In this document: piece after piece, positions 35,373 through 45,221 of the stretch
Layout: each line of letters opens with the position of its first letter
How positions within the stretch are numbered: position 1 is the first letter of the stretch
NCBI RefSeq assembly: GCF_013032445.1
Contig: NZ_WQCA01000002.1
Span: forward strand, 342,326-406,325
Reading direction: 5' to 3'
Origin: Ruegeria arenilitoris
GTDB lineage: Bacteria > Pseudomonadota > Alphaproteobacteria > Rhodobacterales > Rhodobacteraceae
Length of the DNA: 64,000 nucleotides
Translations under genes and position numbers: made by a program
The notes under the pieces: generated by a model
Database searches by the model: none
What the model was told of the DNA's origin: nothing
Seen by the model: the letters and a program-made list of their open reading frames with translations, nothing else

Positions 35373-36446
35373 TCAGTGAGTTCCGCGCGGCACGAAATAG
35401 GGATCGATCAGAAGGGTTTCGCTGGGCCTGCCAGGCTCGGACAACCGGCGTTCCAGCAAGTGGATGACGTGCTCGACCGCCTCGTCGATGGGGTTGTTCA
35501 CGGTGCTCAGATTAAAGGTGGGCCAACCGGCCATCTCGATATCGTCGAAGCCAACAATCGACAGCGCGCCCGGCACATCCAGACCAAGCTCCCGTGCTGC
35601 GGTCAGCGCGCCGATTGCGCTGGCGTCATTGGCACAGACCAGCGCATCCAGACGGTTGCCCGGCAACAGGGTCATCGACGCATCATACCCGGCCTCGACG
35701 GTAAACTCGCCCGCTTCTTCCGCGATCAGCGGCAGCCCGGCCTGATCCAGGGCCTTGATCAAACCCGCCCGGCGATCGGCAGATGAGGCAAAACACTCCG
35801 CACCGGCGATGAACCCGAACCGCTTGCGCCCCCGGTCGATAAGGGCCTGTGTGGCGATGCGCATCCCCTCGGCGTTCCGGCAGCACACGTTATCGACCCT
35901 CGGCGCATCCACGATCCGGCCGGATGAGATCATCGGAACACCGAACTTGCTGCATTGCTCGACCAGCGCGCCGGGCATACTGCCACCGCGCAGAATCAGG
36001 GCATCCAGCGGGTATCGCATCACCTGATCAATGGCGGCTTCTGCTCGGTCGTCACCGCCATCAATCAGAATCGGCCACTTGTTCAACGCGTTTAGCTGAC
36101 CCACCAAACGGTTCACGAATTCAGAATCGTAGGTGCTGCGCATGTTGCCGACAAAGACCGCCACCAGATGCGATCGCCCGCCTTTCAACCCCGCCGCCAG
36201 AGCGTTGGGCTGATAGCCCATGCGCGCAGCCATGTTGTGAATCTTCGTTCGTTTGTCCGCATCAAGATAAGCGCCCGGCGTGAAAGCCCGCGAGACGGCG
36301 GAACGGGACACTCCGGCCGCGTCGGCAACGGCTTGCGCCGTCACACGGCGGGGCCTATTGGCGGGTTTGGCGTTGTCGTCCTCCACGTCCAAGCTGTCGT
36401 CCGTTTCCGCGTAATTTGTCAATATTGCTAAAAAAGTTTCACCCAA
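35373..36446 (-). CDS. LacI-family transcriptional regulator
   Basis: A 357-residue regulator. A helix-turn-helix (about residues 34-60, VTAQAVADAAGVSRSAVSRAF) and hinge (RMGYQPNALAAGLKGG) are followed by a periplasmic-binding-protein-like sensor domain (VFVGNMRSTYDSEFV, ALVCANDASAIGAL, VPGALSIVGFDDIEMAG). The N-terminus is longer than usual by about 30 residues, so the GTG start at 36446 may be too early. It is divergent from ugpB and is its likely regulator; the ligand may be a transported compound. Confidence 0.9.
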   Translation of the reverse strand: MGETFLAILTNYAETDDSLDVEDDNAKPANRPRRVTAQAVADAAGVSRSAVSRAFTPGAYLDADKRTKIHNMAARMGYQPNALAAGLKGGRSHLVAVFVGNMRSTYDSEFVNRLVGQLNALNKWPILIDGGDDRAEAAIDQVMRYPLDALILRGGSMPGALVEQCSKFGVPMISSGRIVDAPRVDNVCCRNAEGMRIATQALIDRGRKRFGFIAGAECFASSADRRAGLIKALDQAGLPLIAEEAGEFTVEAGYDASMTLLPGNRLDALVCANDASAIGALTAARELGLDVPGALSIVGFDDIEMAGWPTFNLSTVNNPIDEAVEHVIHLLERRLSEPGRPSETLLIDPYFVPRGTH

Positions 36447-36603
36447 CTGTCACACGATCCGCGTACGTGACCACGTGTGCACATCCTGTGCATTGTGCCC
36501 GGGTTTTTCCCCGATTGCATCAGACTTTTCACGACGAGGGCCCGTCCCCTCAGCACGGCGTATCTGCCAACAATCGGGGCTGCTCCCGAACCGGAGGATC
36601 GAA
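36447..36603. promoter_or_regulatory. Divergent control region, LacI gene / ugpB
   Basis: 157 bases between the two starts. At 36449-36471, GTCAC-13 bases-GTGAC is an imperfect dyad, followed by CACGTG. These could be operators for the LacI-type protein. The ugpB ribosome-binding site is GGAGGATCGAA just before ATG 36604. A defined -35/-10 could not be fixed. Confidence 0.4.
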
Positions 36604-37908
36604 ATGACCAACTTCAAGTTCAGCGCAACCGCTGCCGCTGTCGCCTTGTCCGCGACCGCAGCTTTTGCCGAAACCGAAATCACCTGGTGGCACGCGATGG
36701 GCGGCCAGTTGGGCGAAACCGTCAACAAAATCGCCGAGGATTTCAACGCCTCGCAGGACGACTACAAGATCACTCCGGTCTACAAAGGCAGCTACGAAGA
36801 AACGCTGACCGCTGGTATCGCCGCCTTCCGCGCGGGCGAGCAGCCCAACGTCATGCAGGTGTTCGACGCCGGCGCCGCAACCGTCATCGGTGCCAAGGGC
36901 GCGACCATCCCGGTTCAGGATCTTCTGGCCGATAATGGCATTGAATTCGACATCAACGATTACATCGCCGGTGTCCGCTACTTCTATGCAGACAGCGACG
37001 ACAAGATGATCGGAATGCCGTTCAACTCGTCGACCCCGATCCTGTATTACAACGTCGACGCGCTGGAAGCCGCAGGTGTCACCCCGCCGAAAACCTGGGA
37101 AGAGTTCCAGTCGACCACCGCTCCGGCGCTGAAAGACGCGGGCTATATCGCACTCAGCCAGTCGCACCTGCCCTGGATCTTCACCGAGAACTTCATGTCG
37201 CGCCATGACCTGCCGTTCGCGACCAACAACAACGGCTATGACGGCACCGACACCCAAATCCTCGTCAACAATGACGCGATCAAGGCGCACTTCACCGCCG
37301 TGTCTGAGTGGAACGAAAACGGCCTGTTCGAATGGTACGGCACCGGCTGGAGCGACAACGCCAAACCATTCGAAGAAGGCAAGGTTGCCATGTGGCTGGG
37401 CTCGTCGGGTTCGTTTGGTGGCCTGTTGCAGAAAGACCTGGGCTTCGAATTCAGCGCAGTCGAGCTGCCCTATTGGGAAGCTGTCACCGCCGAGCCGACC
37501 CAAACCTTCATCGGTGGCGCCGCCCTGTTCGCCATGTCGGGCAAGTCGGACGAGGAAAACAAGGCAACAGCCGAGTTCTTCCGCTTTCTCACCGCGCCTG
37601 AAACCCAGTATTTCTGGCATCAGGAAACCGGTTATGTGCCGATCACTGAGGCGGCCTATGAGCTTGCAAAGTCGGATGGTCACTATGATCGTTTCCCGGC
37701 CGCCGAAATTGGTGTGAACCAGCTGCAGGACAAAGCGGGCGACAACACCAAGGGCTACCGCATGGGGTTCTACGTCCAGATCCGCGACATCATGAATCGC
37801 GAATATGGCCGTATCCTGACCGGTGAAACCGACGTGAATACCGCCTTCGAGACCATCGAAGCAGAAGCCAACGCTCTGCTGGCTCGCTTCGCCAAAACCC
37901 AAAGCTAA
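36604..37908 (+). CDS. ugpB: Glycerol-3-phosphate ABC transporter, binding protein
   Basis: A 434-residue periplasmic binding protein. A signal peptide (residues 1-22, ending AAFA) precedes the mature start ETEITWWHAMGGQLGE. FNASQDDYKITPVYKGSYEE, FRAGEQPNVMQVFDAGA and GMPFNSSTPILYYN match UgpB, which binds sn-glycerol 3-phosphate and glycerophosphodiesters. GGAGG is placed 6 bases before the ATG. It is the first gene of a five-gene unit. Confidence 0.92.
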   Translation: MTNFKFSATAAAVALSATAAFAETEITWWHAMGGQLGETVNKIAEDFNASQDDYKITPVYKGSYEETLTAGIAAFRAGEQPNVMQVFDAGAATVIGAKGATIPVQDLLADNGIEFDINDYIAGVRYFYADSDDKMIGMPFNSSTPILYYNVDALEAAGVTPPKTWEEFQSTTAPALKDAGYIALSQSHLPWIFTENFMSRHDLPFATNNNGYDGTDTQILVNNDAIKAHFTAVSEWNENGLFEWYGTGWSDNAKPFEEGKVAMWLGSSGSFGGLLQKDLGFEFSAVELPYWEAVTAEPTQTFIGGAALFAMSGKSDEENKATAEFFRFLTAPETQYFWHQETGYVPITEAAYELAKSDGHYDRFPAAEIGVNQLQDKAGDNTKGYRMGFYVQIRDIMNREYGRILTGETDVNTAFETIEAEANALLARFAKTQS

Positions 37909-37980
37909 GCTTAGGGATCACCCCCAGGATGGTCGCGTCGTTCAGGCGCGGCCGTTCCTCATTTTCGTATCGGACCAATC

Positions 37981-38862
37981 ATGAAACGCGCGGGCTTCGA
38001 CAATATCTGGTTACCTGTGGCGCTGCTGCTGCCACAATTGATGATCATAGCCATCTTCTTTTACTGGCCTGCGGGCTGGGCTTTGCAATCATCGTTCTAC
38101 TTACAGGACCCGTTCGGGTTCGGATCCACCTTTGTCGGGGCGGACAATTACACTTCGCTGATCGGCAACGATCACTACTTGCGCGTCGCATGGTTCACGG
38201 TTGTCTTTTCTATTCTGGTTACCTTTTTTTCGCTGGCCATCGCCCTGTTGCTGGCGGTCAAGGCGGACAAGGTGCTGCGCGGGGCCAAGTCTTACCGGAC
38301 GCTGCTGATGTGGGTTTATGCCATCGCGCCGCCGGTGGCAGGTTTTCTTGGCATTCTGTTCTTCGACCAAAGCACCGGTCCGATGACCAGGTTCTTCCAG
38401 ATGTTCGGCTGGGATTTCAAACTGGGCGTTGATTACAACGCCACGGCCACGGCGATGATCATCGTGTCGGTCTGGAAACAGATCCCAGTCAACTTCATCT
38501 TTTTCCTGTCTGGCCTGCAATCCATCCCGCGTTCCGTGCGTGAGGCCGCGATGATCGACAATCGCTCGGCCACCGGACGTTTTTGGCAGGTCACCTTCCC
38601 GCTGCTGGCGCCGACTGCGTTTTTCCTGCTGATCATCAACATCACCTACGCCCTGTTCGACACATTCGGCATCATCGACGCATTGATGAAAAGCAACCCG
38701 GGCAACAACCCGATGACGCTGGTTTACAAGGTCTATCTGGACGGCTTCCGGGGCAATGATCTGGGCGGTTCATCCGCGCAATCCGTGGTTCTGATGGTGC
38801 TGGTGCTGGCACTGACCGTCTTTCAATTCCGGCTGGTTGAACGCCGGATTCACTATACCTGA
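37981..38862 (+). CDS. ugpA: Glycerol-3-phosphate ABC transporter, permease UgpA
   Basis: A 293-residue membrane permease of the MalF/UgpA class with six helices. The coupling-helix EAA motif is VREAAMIDNRSATGRFWQVTFPLL. It pairs with UgpE to form the channel. It starts 72 bases after ugpB. Confidence 0.92.
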   Translation: MKRAGFDNIWLPVALLLPQLMIIAIFFYWPAGWALQSSFYLQDPFGFGSTFVGADNYTSLIGNDHYLRVAWFTVVFSILVTFFSLAIALLLAVKADKVLRGAKSYRTLLMWVYAIAPPVAGFLGILFFDQSTGPMTRFFQMFGWDFKLGVDYNATATAMIIVSVWKQIPVNFIFFLSGLQSIPRSVREAAMIDNRSATGRFWQVTFPLLAPTAFFLLIINITYALFDTFGIIDALMKSNPGNNPMTLVYKVYLDGFRGNDLGGSSAQSVVLMVLVLALTVFQFRLVERRIHYT

Positions 38863-38873
38863 GGGGGCACATC

Positions 38874-39767
38874 ATGGCTGACACAACGCTTGAAGCACCC
38901 GCCGCCACCCGTCGCCCCCGCCGCATTCGGTGGGAGACGGTCGGAGATCATGTCGTTCTGATCCTCGGCTCTCTACTGATGATGCTGCCGCCGCTGATCG
39001 CACTCACTACGGCCAGTCATGATGCGGTGACGATCCACCGCGAAGGGCTGCAACTGACGCTGGGCGACGATCTGGGCAAGAACTTCAAAAATGCCCTGTT
39101 TGAAAAAGGCGGATTCACCAAGAATGTGAACGGCATGTTGATGCTGATGAACTCGTTCATTCTGGGTATCGGCTTTGCTGTGGGCAAGATCATCATCTCG
39201 ATGATGGCCGCCTATGCGATTGTCTATTTCCGTCTGCGTTTTGCCACGCTGGCCTTCTGGATCATCTTCACCACCCTGCTGCTGCCGCTTGAGGTGCGCA
39301 TCCTGCCCTCATACGAGGCGATCCAAAAGCTGGGCCTGACCAACACCTATACTGGCCTGATTGTGCCGCTGATCGCTTCGGCCACTGGCACGTTCTTCTT
39401 TCGTCAGTTCTTCTTGTCCGTCCCTGAGGAACTGGCCGAAGCCGCCCGCATTGACGGAGCAGGCCCGTGGAAGTTCTTTATCGACATCCTCGTACCGCTG
39501 AGCCGGACGATGATCGCGGCGATTTTCATCATAATGTTCGTCTTTGGCTGGAACCAGTATCTGTGGCCGACTCTGATCACCACGGATGAAAGCTTTTTCA
39601 CGCTGGTCCGGGGCATCAAGCAGATCGTTCTGACCTATACAGACGCCAACATCCCCGAACATGGACTGGCCCTGGCGCTGGCCATCGTGGCAATGATCCC
39701 GCCCGTGGCCATCGTCATCTTTTTCCAGAACTGGTTCGTCAAGGGCCTCACAGAATCCGACAAATAA
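38874..39767 (+). CDS. ugpE: Glycerol-3-phosphate ABC transporter, permease UgpE
   Basis: A 297-residue permease of the MalG/UgpE class. The EAA loop is [24 protein letters not shown], followed by [13 protein letters not shown]. The cytoplasmic N-terminus is Pro/Arg-rich. It starts 11 bases after ugpA. Confidence 0.92.
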   Translation: MADTTLEAPAATRRPRRIRWETVGDHVVLILGSLLMMLPPLIALTTASHDAVTIHREGLQLTLGDDLGKNFKNALFEKGGFTKNVNGMLMLMNSFILGIGFAVGKIIISMMAAYAIVYFRLRFATLAFWIIFTTLLLPLEVRILPSYEAIQKLGLTNTYTGLIVPLIASATGTFFFRQFFLSVPEELAEAARIDGAGPWKFFIDILVPLSRTMIAAIFIIMFVFGWNQYLWPTLITTDESFFTLVRGIKQIVLTYTDANIPEHGLALALAIVAMIPPVAIVIFFQNWFVKGLTESDK

Positions 39768-39778
39768 GGAATACGCGC

Positions 39779-40825
39779 ATGGCTCAGGTTTCTTTAGAGG
39801 GCATCCGCAAGGTTTATCCCAACGGCTTTCAGGCGGTTGAGAGCACAAGTTTCACCATTCAGGATGGCGAATTCGTCGTTCTGGTCGGCCCCTCGGGCTG
39901 CGGAAAGTCCACACTTCTGCGGATGATCGCGGGGCTCGAGGATATCTCCGACGGCACACTGAAAATCGGCGACCGGGTAGTTAATGACGTGGACCCGGCG
40001 GATCGGGACATCGCAATGGTGTTTCAGAACTATGCTTTGTACCCGCATATGACGGTGCGCAAGAATATCGGCTACGGGCTGAAAAACCGCGGCACGCCTG
40101 CAACCGAGATCTCGGCCAAGGTGGAAGATGCCGCCAAGATGCTGAACCTGACCGAGTATCTGGACCGCAAACCGGCGCAGCTATCCGGCGGCCAGCGTCA
40201 ACGTGTTGCCATGGGCCGCGCGGTGGTCCGCGATCCGGCCTTGTTCCTGTTTGACGAACCGCTGTCCAACCTCGACGCCAAACTGCGCAACCAGATGCGG
40301 ATCGAGATTAAGGCCCTGCAGCGTCGCCTTGGCACCACCGCCGTCTACGTCACCCACGATCAGGTCGAGGCGATGACAATGGCCGACCGCATCATCGTTC
40401 TGAACGAAGGTCGGATCGAACAGATCGGCACCCCGTACGAAGTCTATCACAACCCCGCCTCGACCTTTGTCGCCTCGTTTATGGGCGCGCCGCCGATGAA
40501 CCTGATCGAGGCCGAAGTGGCCGAACAGCAGGTCCGGATCAACGGGTATGACGGGTTGATGCCCGCCCCCGCCGCCTATGTCGGCCCGGTCACGTTGGGC
40601 GTCCGACCCGAGGATGTGGAGTTGAACAATCAGGGTTCCGTCACGTTCCGCGTTGATATTCTGGAAGAACTTGGCGCCCACCGCCTGCTGCATGGTACGA
40701 TTGCGGAACAACCCTTTTCGGTATTGGTTGGCAAGGACGAGGACGTCCAAACTGGCGAGACCCGCGTCACCCTAAAACCCGACGCCTTGCGGCTGTTCGA
40801 TGCGGAAACGGGAAAAACCCTGTGA
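39779..40825 (+). CDS. ugpC: Glycerol-3-phosphate ABC transporter, ATPase
   Basis: A 348-residue ABC ATPase. Walker A is GPSGCGKST (residues 37-45), the Q-loop is in [10 protein letters not shown], the signature is [14 protein letters not shown], Walker B is [13 protein letters not shown], and the switch His is in YVTHDQ. A C-terminal MalK-type OB domain (about 240-345) often receives regulatory input. Its TGA overlaps the start of the next gene (GTGA). Confidence 0.93.
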   Translation: MAQVSLEGIRKVYPNGFQAVESTSFTIQDGEFVVLVGPSGCGKSTLLRMIAGLEDISDGTLKIGDRVVNDVDPADRDIAMVFQNYALYPHMTVRKNIGYGLKNRGTPATEISAKVEDAAKMLNLTEYLDRKPAQLSGGQRQRVAMGRAVVRDPALFLFDEPLSNLDAKLRNQMRIEIKALQRRLGTTAVYVTHDQVEAMTMADRIIVLNEGRIEQIGTPYEVYHNPASTFVASFMGAPPMNLIEAEVAEQQVRINGYDGLMPAPAAYVGPVTLGVRPEDVELNNQGSVTFRVDILEELGAHRLLHGTIAEQPFSVLVGKDEDVQTGETRVTLKPDALRLFDAETGKTL

Positions 40826-41838
40826 TCAGTGACGTTTTTAATGTTCTTCCCGCTGTAACCCCGGATCAGCGCCGGGAAATTCTGGCCGCCCCACGCACGT
40901 CCGAGGCGCACCGGGGCCTGTTGTCCGGCCTGCCCGCGATGAACGCGCTACAAGTGGGGGGAGGCAGTTCAGCCGCCCAACTTCCCTCTCAATTTACCGT
41001 CGCGGCCTGGAATGTGGAACGCTGCTTGTTTCCCAAAGACACAGCCACCCACCTGAAACCGATCGCTCCGGATGTGGTGCTGTTGTCCGAGGTCGATCAC
41101 GGCATGGCCCGCACCTCTCAACGTCACACAACCGAAGAGATGGCGCGCGCCCTGGGTATGGTCTACGCCTTTGGGGTCGAGTTTCACGAGCTTGATCTGG
41201 GCGGCCCGACCGAGCGGGCGTTCTGCACCGATACATTCAACGAACGTGGCTGGCACGGCAACGCGGTCCTGTCCTCGGTGCCGTTTGAACGCACCGCCCT
41301 GATCCGTTTGGACGACCATGGCCACTGGTTCGCGCCCGAAGCCGGAGCGGCAGATCCCGAACAACCCCGTATCGGCGGCCGGATGGCCATCGCCGCCGTA
41401 ATCCCTACTGCCAACGGCCCCGTCTGCGTGGCCTCGACCCATCTGGAAAGCAATGCGGATGCGGCACAAAGGCACGCGCAGTTCAACCTGTTGCTGCAGG
41501 CTGTTGATACATTTGCCCCCGGTCTGCCGGTCCTCATCGGTGGAGACCTCAACACTGGTAACCACCTTCCGCCCGATTTCGACTGGCGGCAGGAGACCCT
41601 GTTCGATCTGGCCGAAGGTCAGGGCTATTCTTGGGCGTTCACTCCGCCGGGTCTCACGACGCGACCAAGCCTGATCACGCCGCACCCGGACCGGAAAATG
41701 AAGCTGGACTGGCTGGTAGGCCGTGGGTACGCGCCGGTTGAAAGCGGAATTCTGACCTCGATTTCCGCTTCGGGCACCCCCTTGTCGGACCACGATTGCG
41801 TCTGGAGCACCGTCAGACCGCAAGAGAAGTCAGATTAA
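40822..41838 (+). CDS. Endonuclease/exonuclease/phosphatase-fold hydrolase
   Basis: A 338-residue protein of the EEP superfamily (DNase I / sphingomyelinase / IPPase fold). Active-site blocks are VAAWNVERC (Asn), LLSEVDHG (metal Glu), [20 protein letters not shown] (His), [12 protein letters not shown] (Asp-Asn) and LSDHDCVWS (Asp-His). Members cleave phosphodiesters or phosphomonoesters. Because the gene is translationally coupled to ugpC, a role in releasing or processing glycerophosphodiesters is a reasonable inference, though there is no signal peptide to place it in the periplasm. Confidence 0.85.
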   Translation: MISDVFNVLPAVTPDQRREILAAPRTSEAHRGLLSGLPAMNALQVGGGSSAAQLPSQFTVAAWNVERCLFPKDTATHLKPIAPDVVLLSEVDHGMARTSQRHTTEEMARALGMVYAFGVEFHELDLGGPTERAFCTDTFNERGWHGNAVLSSVPFERTALIRLDDHGHWFAPEAGAADPEQPRIGGRMAIAAVIPTANGPVCVASTHLESNADAAQRHAQFNLLLQAVDTFAPGLPVLIGGDLNTGNHLPPDFDWRQETLFDLAEGQGYSWAFTPPGLTTRPSLITPHPDRKMKLDWLVGRGYAPVESGILTSISASGTPLSDHDCVWSTVRPQEKSD

Positions 41839-42166
41839 AACTAGCGGCCGCGTCAGGTAACTCCCTCATTCTCGTTTTGACGTAGGATGCTATTATTCTT
41901 ACTATAATGTTAGAAAACTGTTTCATTGGATTCCTGCAACAAAGGGTAAACTAAATCGAATACTGCAGGAATCCTGAGCATAGTGTTGTAGCAGAAATAT
42001 CAACAAAGGCTTGTATTAAGCATCAAAAGAGTAATCGTATGGGGTTGACCCTGATCTCGCTAACGCTTTTTTCAGCTTACTGCCTGTTCGAGTCAGCGCT
42101 TTCCGGAGGAATTTCATGAAACTCCCCAATCGCGCTGATTACAAAAGCACTGCTTGGGGATGATGC
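41839..42166. other. Intergenic stretch at the start of the accessory arm
   Basis: 328 AT-rich bases with no gene of normal size. A 15-codon frame (42116-42163) follows a strong GGAGGAATTTC site, but it is too short to judge. This marks the change from the GC-rich ugp unit to AT-richer sequence. Confidence 0.5.
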
Positions 42167-42931
42167 CTAACTCTTCTGTGCCCGAGTTACTGTCCTGCGT
42201 CGGCGAAGGAAAGCTAATCCAGCAAAACCACCAATTAAAAGAATACTCGACGGTGGCAACGGTACAGGAGCCAGCACGACATCGCTAAAAACGGTTTTTA
42301 CTTCACCAGAGCCCAGTGCGCCATCAAAAACGAAGAAGTTGTCGACTTGCCCCTGGAAGTACTCATTAAATGGCGTTGCTCCTGGCATATTAAATTGGGT
42401 ACCAATTCGCGTCGGTGTTGAACCGCCAATTGAAATGGGCGTTGCAGATGAAAAAACTTCAGTCCCGTCTAGGTATAGCTTTGTTCCGACCCCTACTTCA
42501 CTTGTGACTACGTAATCATGAAACAGCCCGTCCGTTGGGGTGGGTGTAGAAATTGCGCCAAATTGATCTGTGAAACGCACCTGTCCGTTGATATTGCCTA
42601 CATAAAAGCCCGGTCCACCCGAAGTCCCTTGCGAGACTATTTCATGTATTCCAGATTGCGAAGTACGCGAGTTCAACGCCTGAAATGCCAATGTGAAGTC
42701 GCTTCCGTCTGTGGGAAGCAAGTTACCTGACATCTGGAGGTAGTCATTCCCTCCATCCAAGTTAAGCACGCCGCCCGATACAACGGCACCACCAATTAGG
42801 TTTCCCGATGCTGATCCAACTTCGTCGTTCTCGTCCGTGTCGAAAGTGAACATGTGCTGCAGTGTTGCAGCGCTTGCAGTGCCCACCGGATAAAGCAGAA
42901 TGCATGCAGAAATCAGATACGTTCTTAACAT
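42167..42931 (-). CDS. LamG-like lectin-domain protein with VPLPA-CTERM signal
   Basis: A 254-residue exported protein. The signal peptide (about residues 1-22, ending ASAA) precedes a concanavalin A/LamG-type jelly-roll (DENDEVGSASGNLIGG, LDGGNDYLQM, FTLAFQALNS, YLDGTEVFSS, GQVDNFFVFDGALGSGEV). This layout is common in laminin-G-3-type carbohydrate-binding modules. The tail APVPLPPSSILLIGGFAGLAF ends in RRRR, a VPLPA-CTERM exosortase signal like that of the gene at 26516. ATG 42929-42931 is preferred over a start 10 residues earlier. Confidence 0.82.
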   Translation of the reverse strand: MLRTYLISACILLYPVGTASAATLQHMFTFDTDENDEVGSASGNLIGGAVVSGGVLNLDGGNDYLQMSGNLLPTDGSDFTLAFQALNSRTSQSGIHEIVSQGTSGGPGFYVGNINGQVRFTDQFGAISTPTPTDGLFHDYVVTSEVGVGTKLYLDGTEVFSSATPISIGGSTPTRIGTQFNMPGATPFNEYFQGQVDNFFVFDGALGSGEVKTVFSDVVLAPVPLPPSSILLIGGFAGLAFLRRRRTVTRAQKS

Positions 42932-43018
42932 TTTAACGTTACCCCCAACTCGAAATTGCACACCGCATCATGTCACAACAATTGACCCTGCGTCATCCCC
43001 TATGTGGAGGATTGACCG

Positions 43019-43591
43019 TCAATTTCGGATTGGAGGGCGGGCAGACAGCGCAAGACGAACAAGGTCCAGACGGGATTTACAGGCCAATTTTGCAGTAGAG
43101 GATTTGATCTGATCCCGCGTGGTATTGAGGCTTGTCGAACGGAGTTGGGCTATTTCTTCGGTTGTTGTGCCTCGGATGATATGTTCGCAAACCTCCAGCT
43201 CGGCAGGGCTCAGAAGATTAAAGGCTTCAAGGCCTGAAACGTTGAGGCAGTGTGAGTCTTCTGGGTCAATCAATACAAATAATGCCAGGGTTGCGGGGGC
43301 AACCTCGCTTTCCCGGATTGGCGCGGCTTTTGCGATGACAGGTAACCTGCCTGAACGCCGACGAAGTGACGTAATGAGGTGTTCCGGGCTCGCGCGTGTG
43401 TCGAGTGCCGACCTAAGAATTGAACGCAATGCGTCGGTTTCACTCGGCAATGCCGCGCCAACGGTCCCACTATGATCAGTTAGTGAATCACGTTCTGCAG
43501 CAGTCTCTTTGAACGCTTGGTTGGACACCAATATGCGGCCATCAGCCTTACACAATGCCACCGCAAAATCGAGTGCATCAAAGGCGTCCAA
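43019..43591 (-). CDS. LuxR-type regulator, C-terminal part
   Basis: A 190-residue piece holding a PAS-like middle section (VALCKADGRILVSNQAF) and a LuxR/FixJ helix-turn-helix (LLSPAELEVCEHIIRGTTTE, then LNTTRDQIKSSTAKLACKSR). It stands in the same frame as the piece at 43628-44161, separated by one TGA (43628-43630) and 12 open codons before a TTG. The whole would be a typical ~380-residue LuxR regulator. Separate translation is unlikely because the only start is TTG without a clear ribosome-binding site. Confidence 0.6.
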   Translation of the reverse strand: MDAFDALDFAVALCKADGRILVSNQAFKETAAERDSLTDHSGTVGAALPSETDALRSILRSALDTRASPEHLITSLRRRSGRLPVIAKAAPIRESEVAPATLALFVLIDPEDSHCLNVSGLEAFNLLSPAELEVCEHIIRGTTTEEIAQLRSTSLNTTRDQIKSSTAKLACKSRLDLVRLALSARPPIRN

Positions 43592-43627
43592 TAGTGCTGC
43601 GTAACTTCGGGTAAGACCCCGTATTAT

Positions 43628-44161
43628 TCAACCAGCCTCTATCGAATTTGACAGGATTGGTACCATGTCATCCATAAGGCCGCGCACTCTCGTAGGAATC
43701 TCGGCACCGAACTGCGCCATGTGTAACGCACCAATATCCGCCCAAGGACCGACATCGTTCATTTTTGCCACGTTGCGGCTTTTTGATTTTCCAGCCGCCA
43801 GTACGCGATCTCGAAAAGGGTTCTCAGGTAAGAACTGGTCATGTTCGAGATCGTAAAGCTCGAACTCAGAATAGAATTTTCCGGATGGCTTCCGCGCGAA
43901 ACGTGAATACCCCTCCATTTCTTCGACTGGTATGAGGGTTGGCGACTTCGTTACCTCAATCACTTCTCGGCCATAAATGGAAAACTCGTAAGAGCTGTGG
44001 AAGATTTGGCTTCCAAAATCCTCGAAGTCATACTCGAAAATCATAAAAGCTGTTGCATTGCCTATCAACGAAACCACCTGATCGCAAACCCCAGGCCACA
44101 ATTCAGGCCGGTAGGAGGCTTCGACAATAGGTACGACCAGATCCGAGAAATTTTTATCCAT
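43628..44161 (-). CDS. LuxR-type regulator, N-terminal part (ends at in-frame TGA)
   Basis: A 177-residue sensor-like domain (DKNFSDLVVPIVEASYRPEL, GNATAFMIFEYDFEDFGSQI, NPFRDRVLAAG). Such a domain precedes the PAS and helix-turn-helix parts in many alphaproteobacterial LuxR regulators. It ends at TGA, after which the frame continues through the gene at 43019-43591. ATG 44159-44161 is chosen over a GTG three codons earlier. Alone it lacks a DNA-binding domain. Confidence 0.6.
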   Translation of the reverse strand: MDKNFSDLVVPIVEASYRPELWPGVCDQVVSLIGNATAFMIFEYDFEDFGSQIFHSSYEFSIYGREVIEVTKSPTLIPVEEMEGYSRFARKPSGKFYSEFELYDLEHDQFLPENPFRDRVLAAGKSKSRNVAKMNDVGPWADIGALHMAQFGAEIPTRVRGLMDDMVPILSNSIEAG

Positions 44162-44170
44162 AAGAAACAC

Positions 44171-44693
44171 CTAGAAGGACGCAATTATGGAATTCATACC
44201 GCCACTAGGTCAAATTAATTTGTTGGGCCAAAGATCTTCTAATCATTTTTTCACATAAAGCCATCAGGTGTTAATAAAGTGCGAAATCGTTCCTTTTATC
44301 ACATCTCAAAGGACTCCGATTGTGGACATATATCTTTTTTGGTCCAGATTTTCTGATGGCTTCCGTTGAGCTTATTTGTTTCCAGATCGACAAACAAAAT
44401 AATAACGCATTGGCGACCCCGGCAGGATTACTTTTTGTTTACTTTTGCATTTTTATATTTAATTACAGAACCTTATATCAATCACAGTACTATTTGCGTC
44501 ACTCTTTGCGTCACCTATCCGAGGTTTTGTGGAGGACTCTACGTCACAACTGAATTCTTCGATGCGAAAAATGCTGGCCCCAACCAAGTGATAGGTGTTT
44601 CGTCAAACGACCGCTTAAATGTGGAAACGCTCGCCAAGGTTTCTGGGTTTGTCCAAGTTGCTCAAGTTCGAAGAACCGGAGAGAACTTCATAA
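44171..44693. other. Intergenic stretch upstream of an IS3 remnant
   Basis: About 520 AT-rich bases with no supported gene. The open frames crossing it (such as 44366-44806) are low in recognisable sequence and run into the transposase remnant in a wrong frame. Confidence 0.5.
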
Positions 44694-44966
44694 ATGGCTG
44701 TGCTCAAGTGGCTGCAGGAGACCGGGATCGATTGGTATTATACCGACCCATGCAAACCTCAACAAAACGCGTTCATCGAAAACTTCGACGGCAAGCTGCG
44801 CGATGAGTGCCTGAACGAGACGCTCTTCAGCTCATTGGCTGAGACCCGTGACACGCTGAACGCGTGGCAGGAGGACTACTACACCCACAGACCACATGCG
44901 GCTCTCGGAATCCTGATGCCCAGAGAATTTGGAAAGAAAACCATGATGGACAAACTGGTCGCTTAA
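44694..44966 (+). pseudogene. IS3-family transposase, C-terminal fragment
   Basis: The last 90 codons of an OrfB-type DDE transposase: [20 protein letters not shown], then [13 protein letters not shown] and [11 protein letters not shown] are typical of the end of the rve domain (catalytic Glu in IENF). The first two-thirds and OrfA are missing. Confidence 0.9.
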
Positions 44967-44984
44967 CGCCATCAAATCAAACCC

Positions 44985-45027
44985 TAGGACACTCCCCAAG
45001 GTGGAGGAAACTTGGGGCTCAGGTCAA
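44985..45027. mobile_element. Right end of the IS3-type remnant
   Basis: After the transposase stop, GGACACTCCCCAAGGTGGAG and CTTGGGGCTCAGGTCA look like the terminal inverted repeat region of an IS3-group element. No matching left end was found. Confidence 0.5.
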
Positions 45028-45221
45028 TTACCTTTGTATGTACGTCCAGAAACGGAAGACTTACACAAAAATTTGCCACTTGGAAAATGACGGTTGATTC
45101 TTTTCAGCCTCCAGCCTAGTCGAAATAAGGAAAGGACCAGCTATCGAGCTTTGGAGGTCAGTTTAGAGGACAGACTTCAAGCCATGCTTTTCCAATAAAT
45201 TTTTTCATGGAGACACAGATA

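Noticed and set aside
42116..42163. A 15-codon frame after a strong Shine-Dalgarno site.
   Set aside because: Too short to judge; could be a leader peptide or a remnant, with no attenuator visible.
43625..43633. TGA in the LuxR gene as a selenocysteine codon.
   Set aside because: No cysteine homologue position, no hairpin of SECIS type seen just downstream, and the other broken gene uses TAG, so a common nonsense origin is simpler.
44366..44806. A 146-codon plus frame across the IS3 junction.
   Set aside because: It overlaps the transposase fragment in another frame and contains no recognisable sequence; probably chance.
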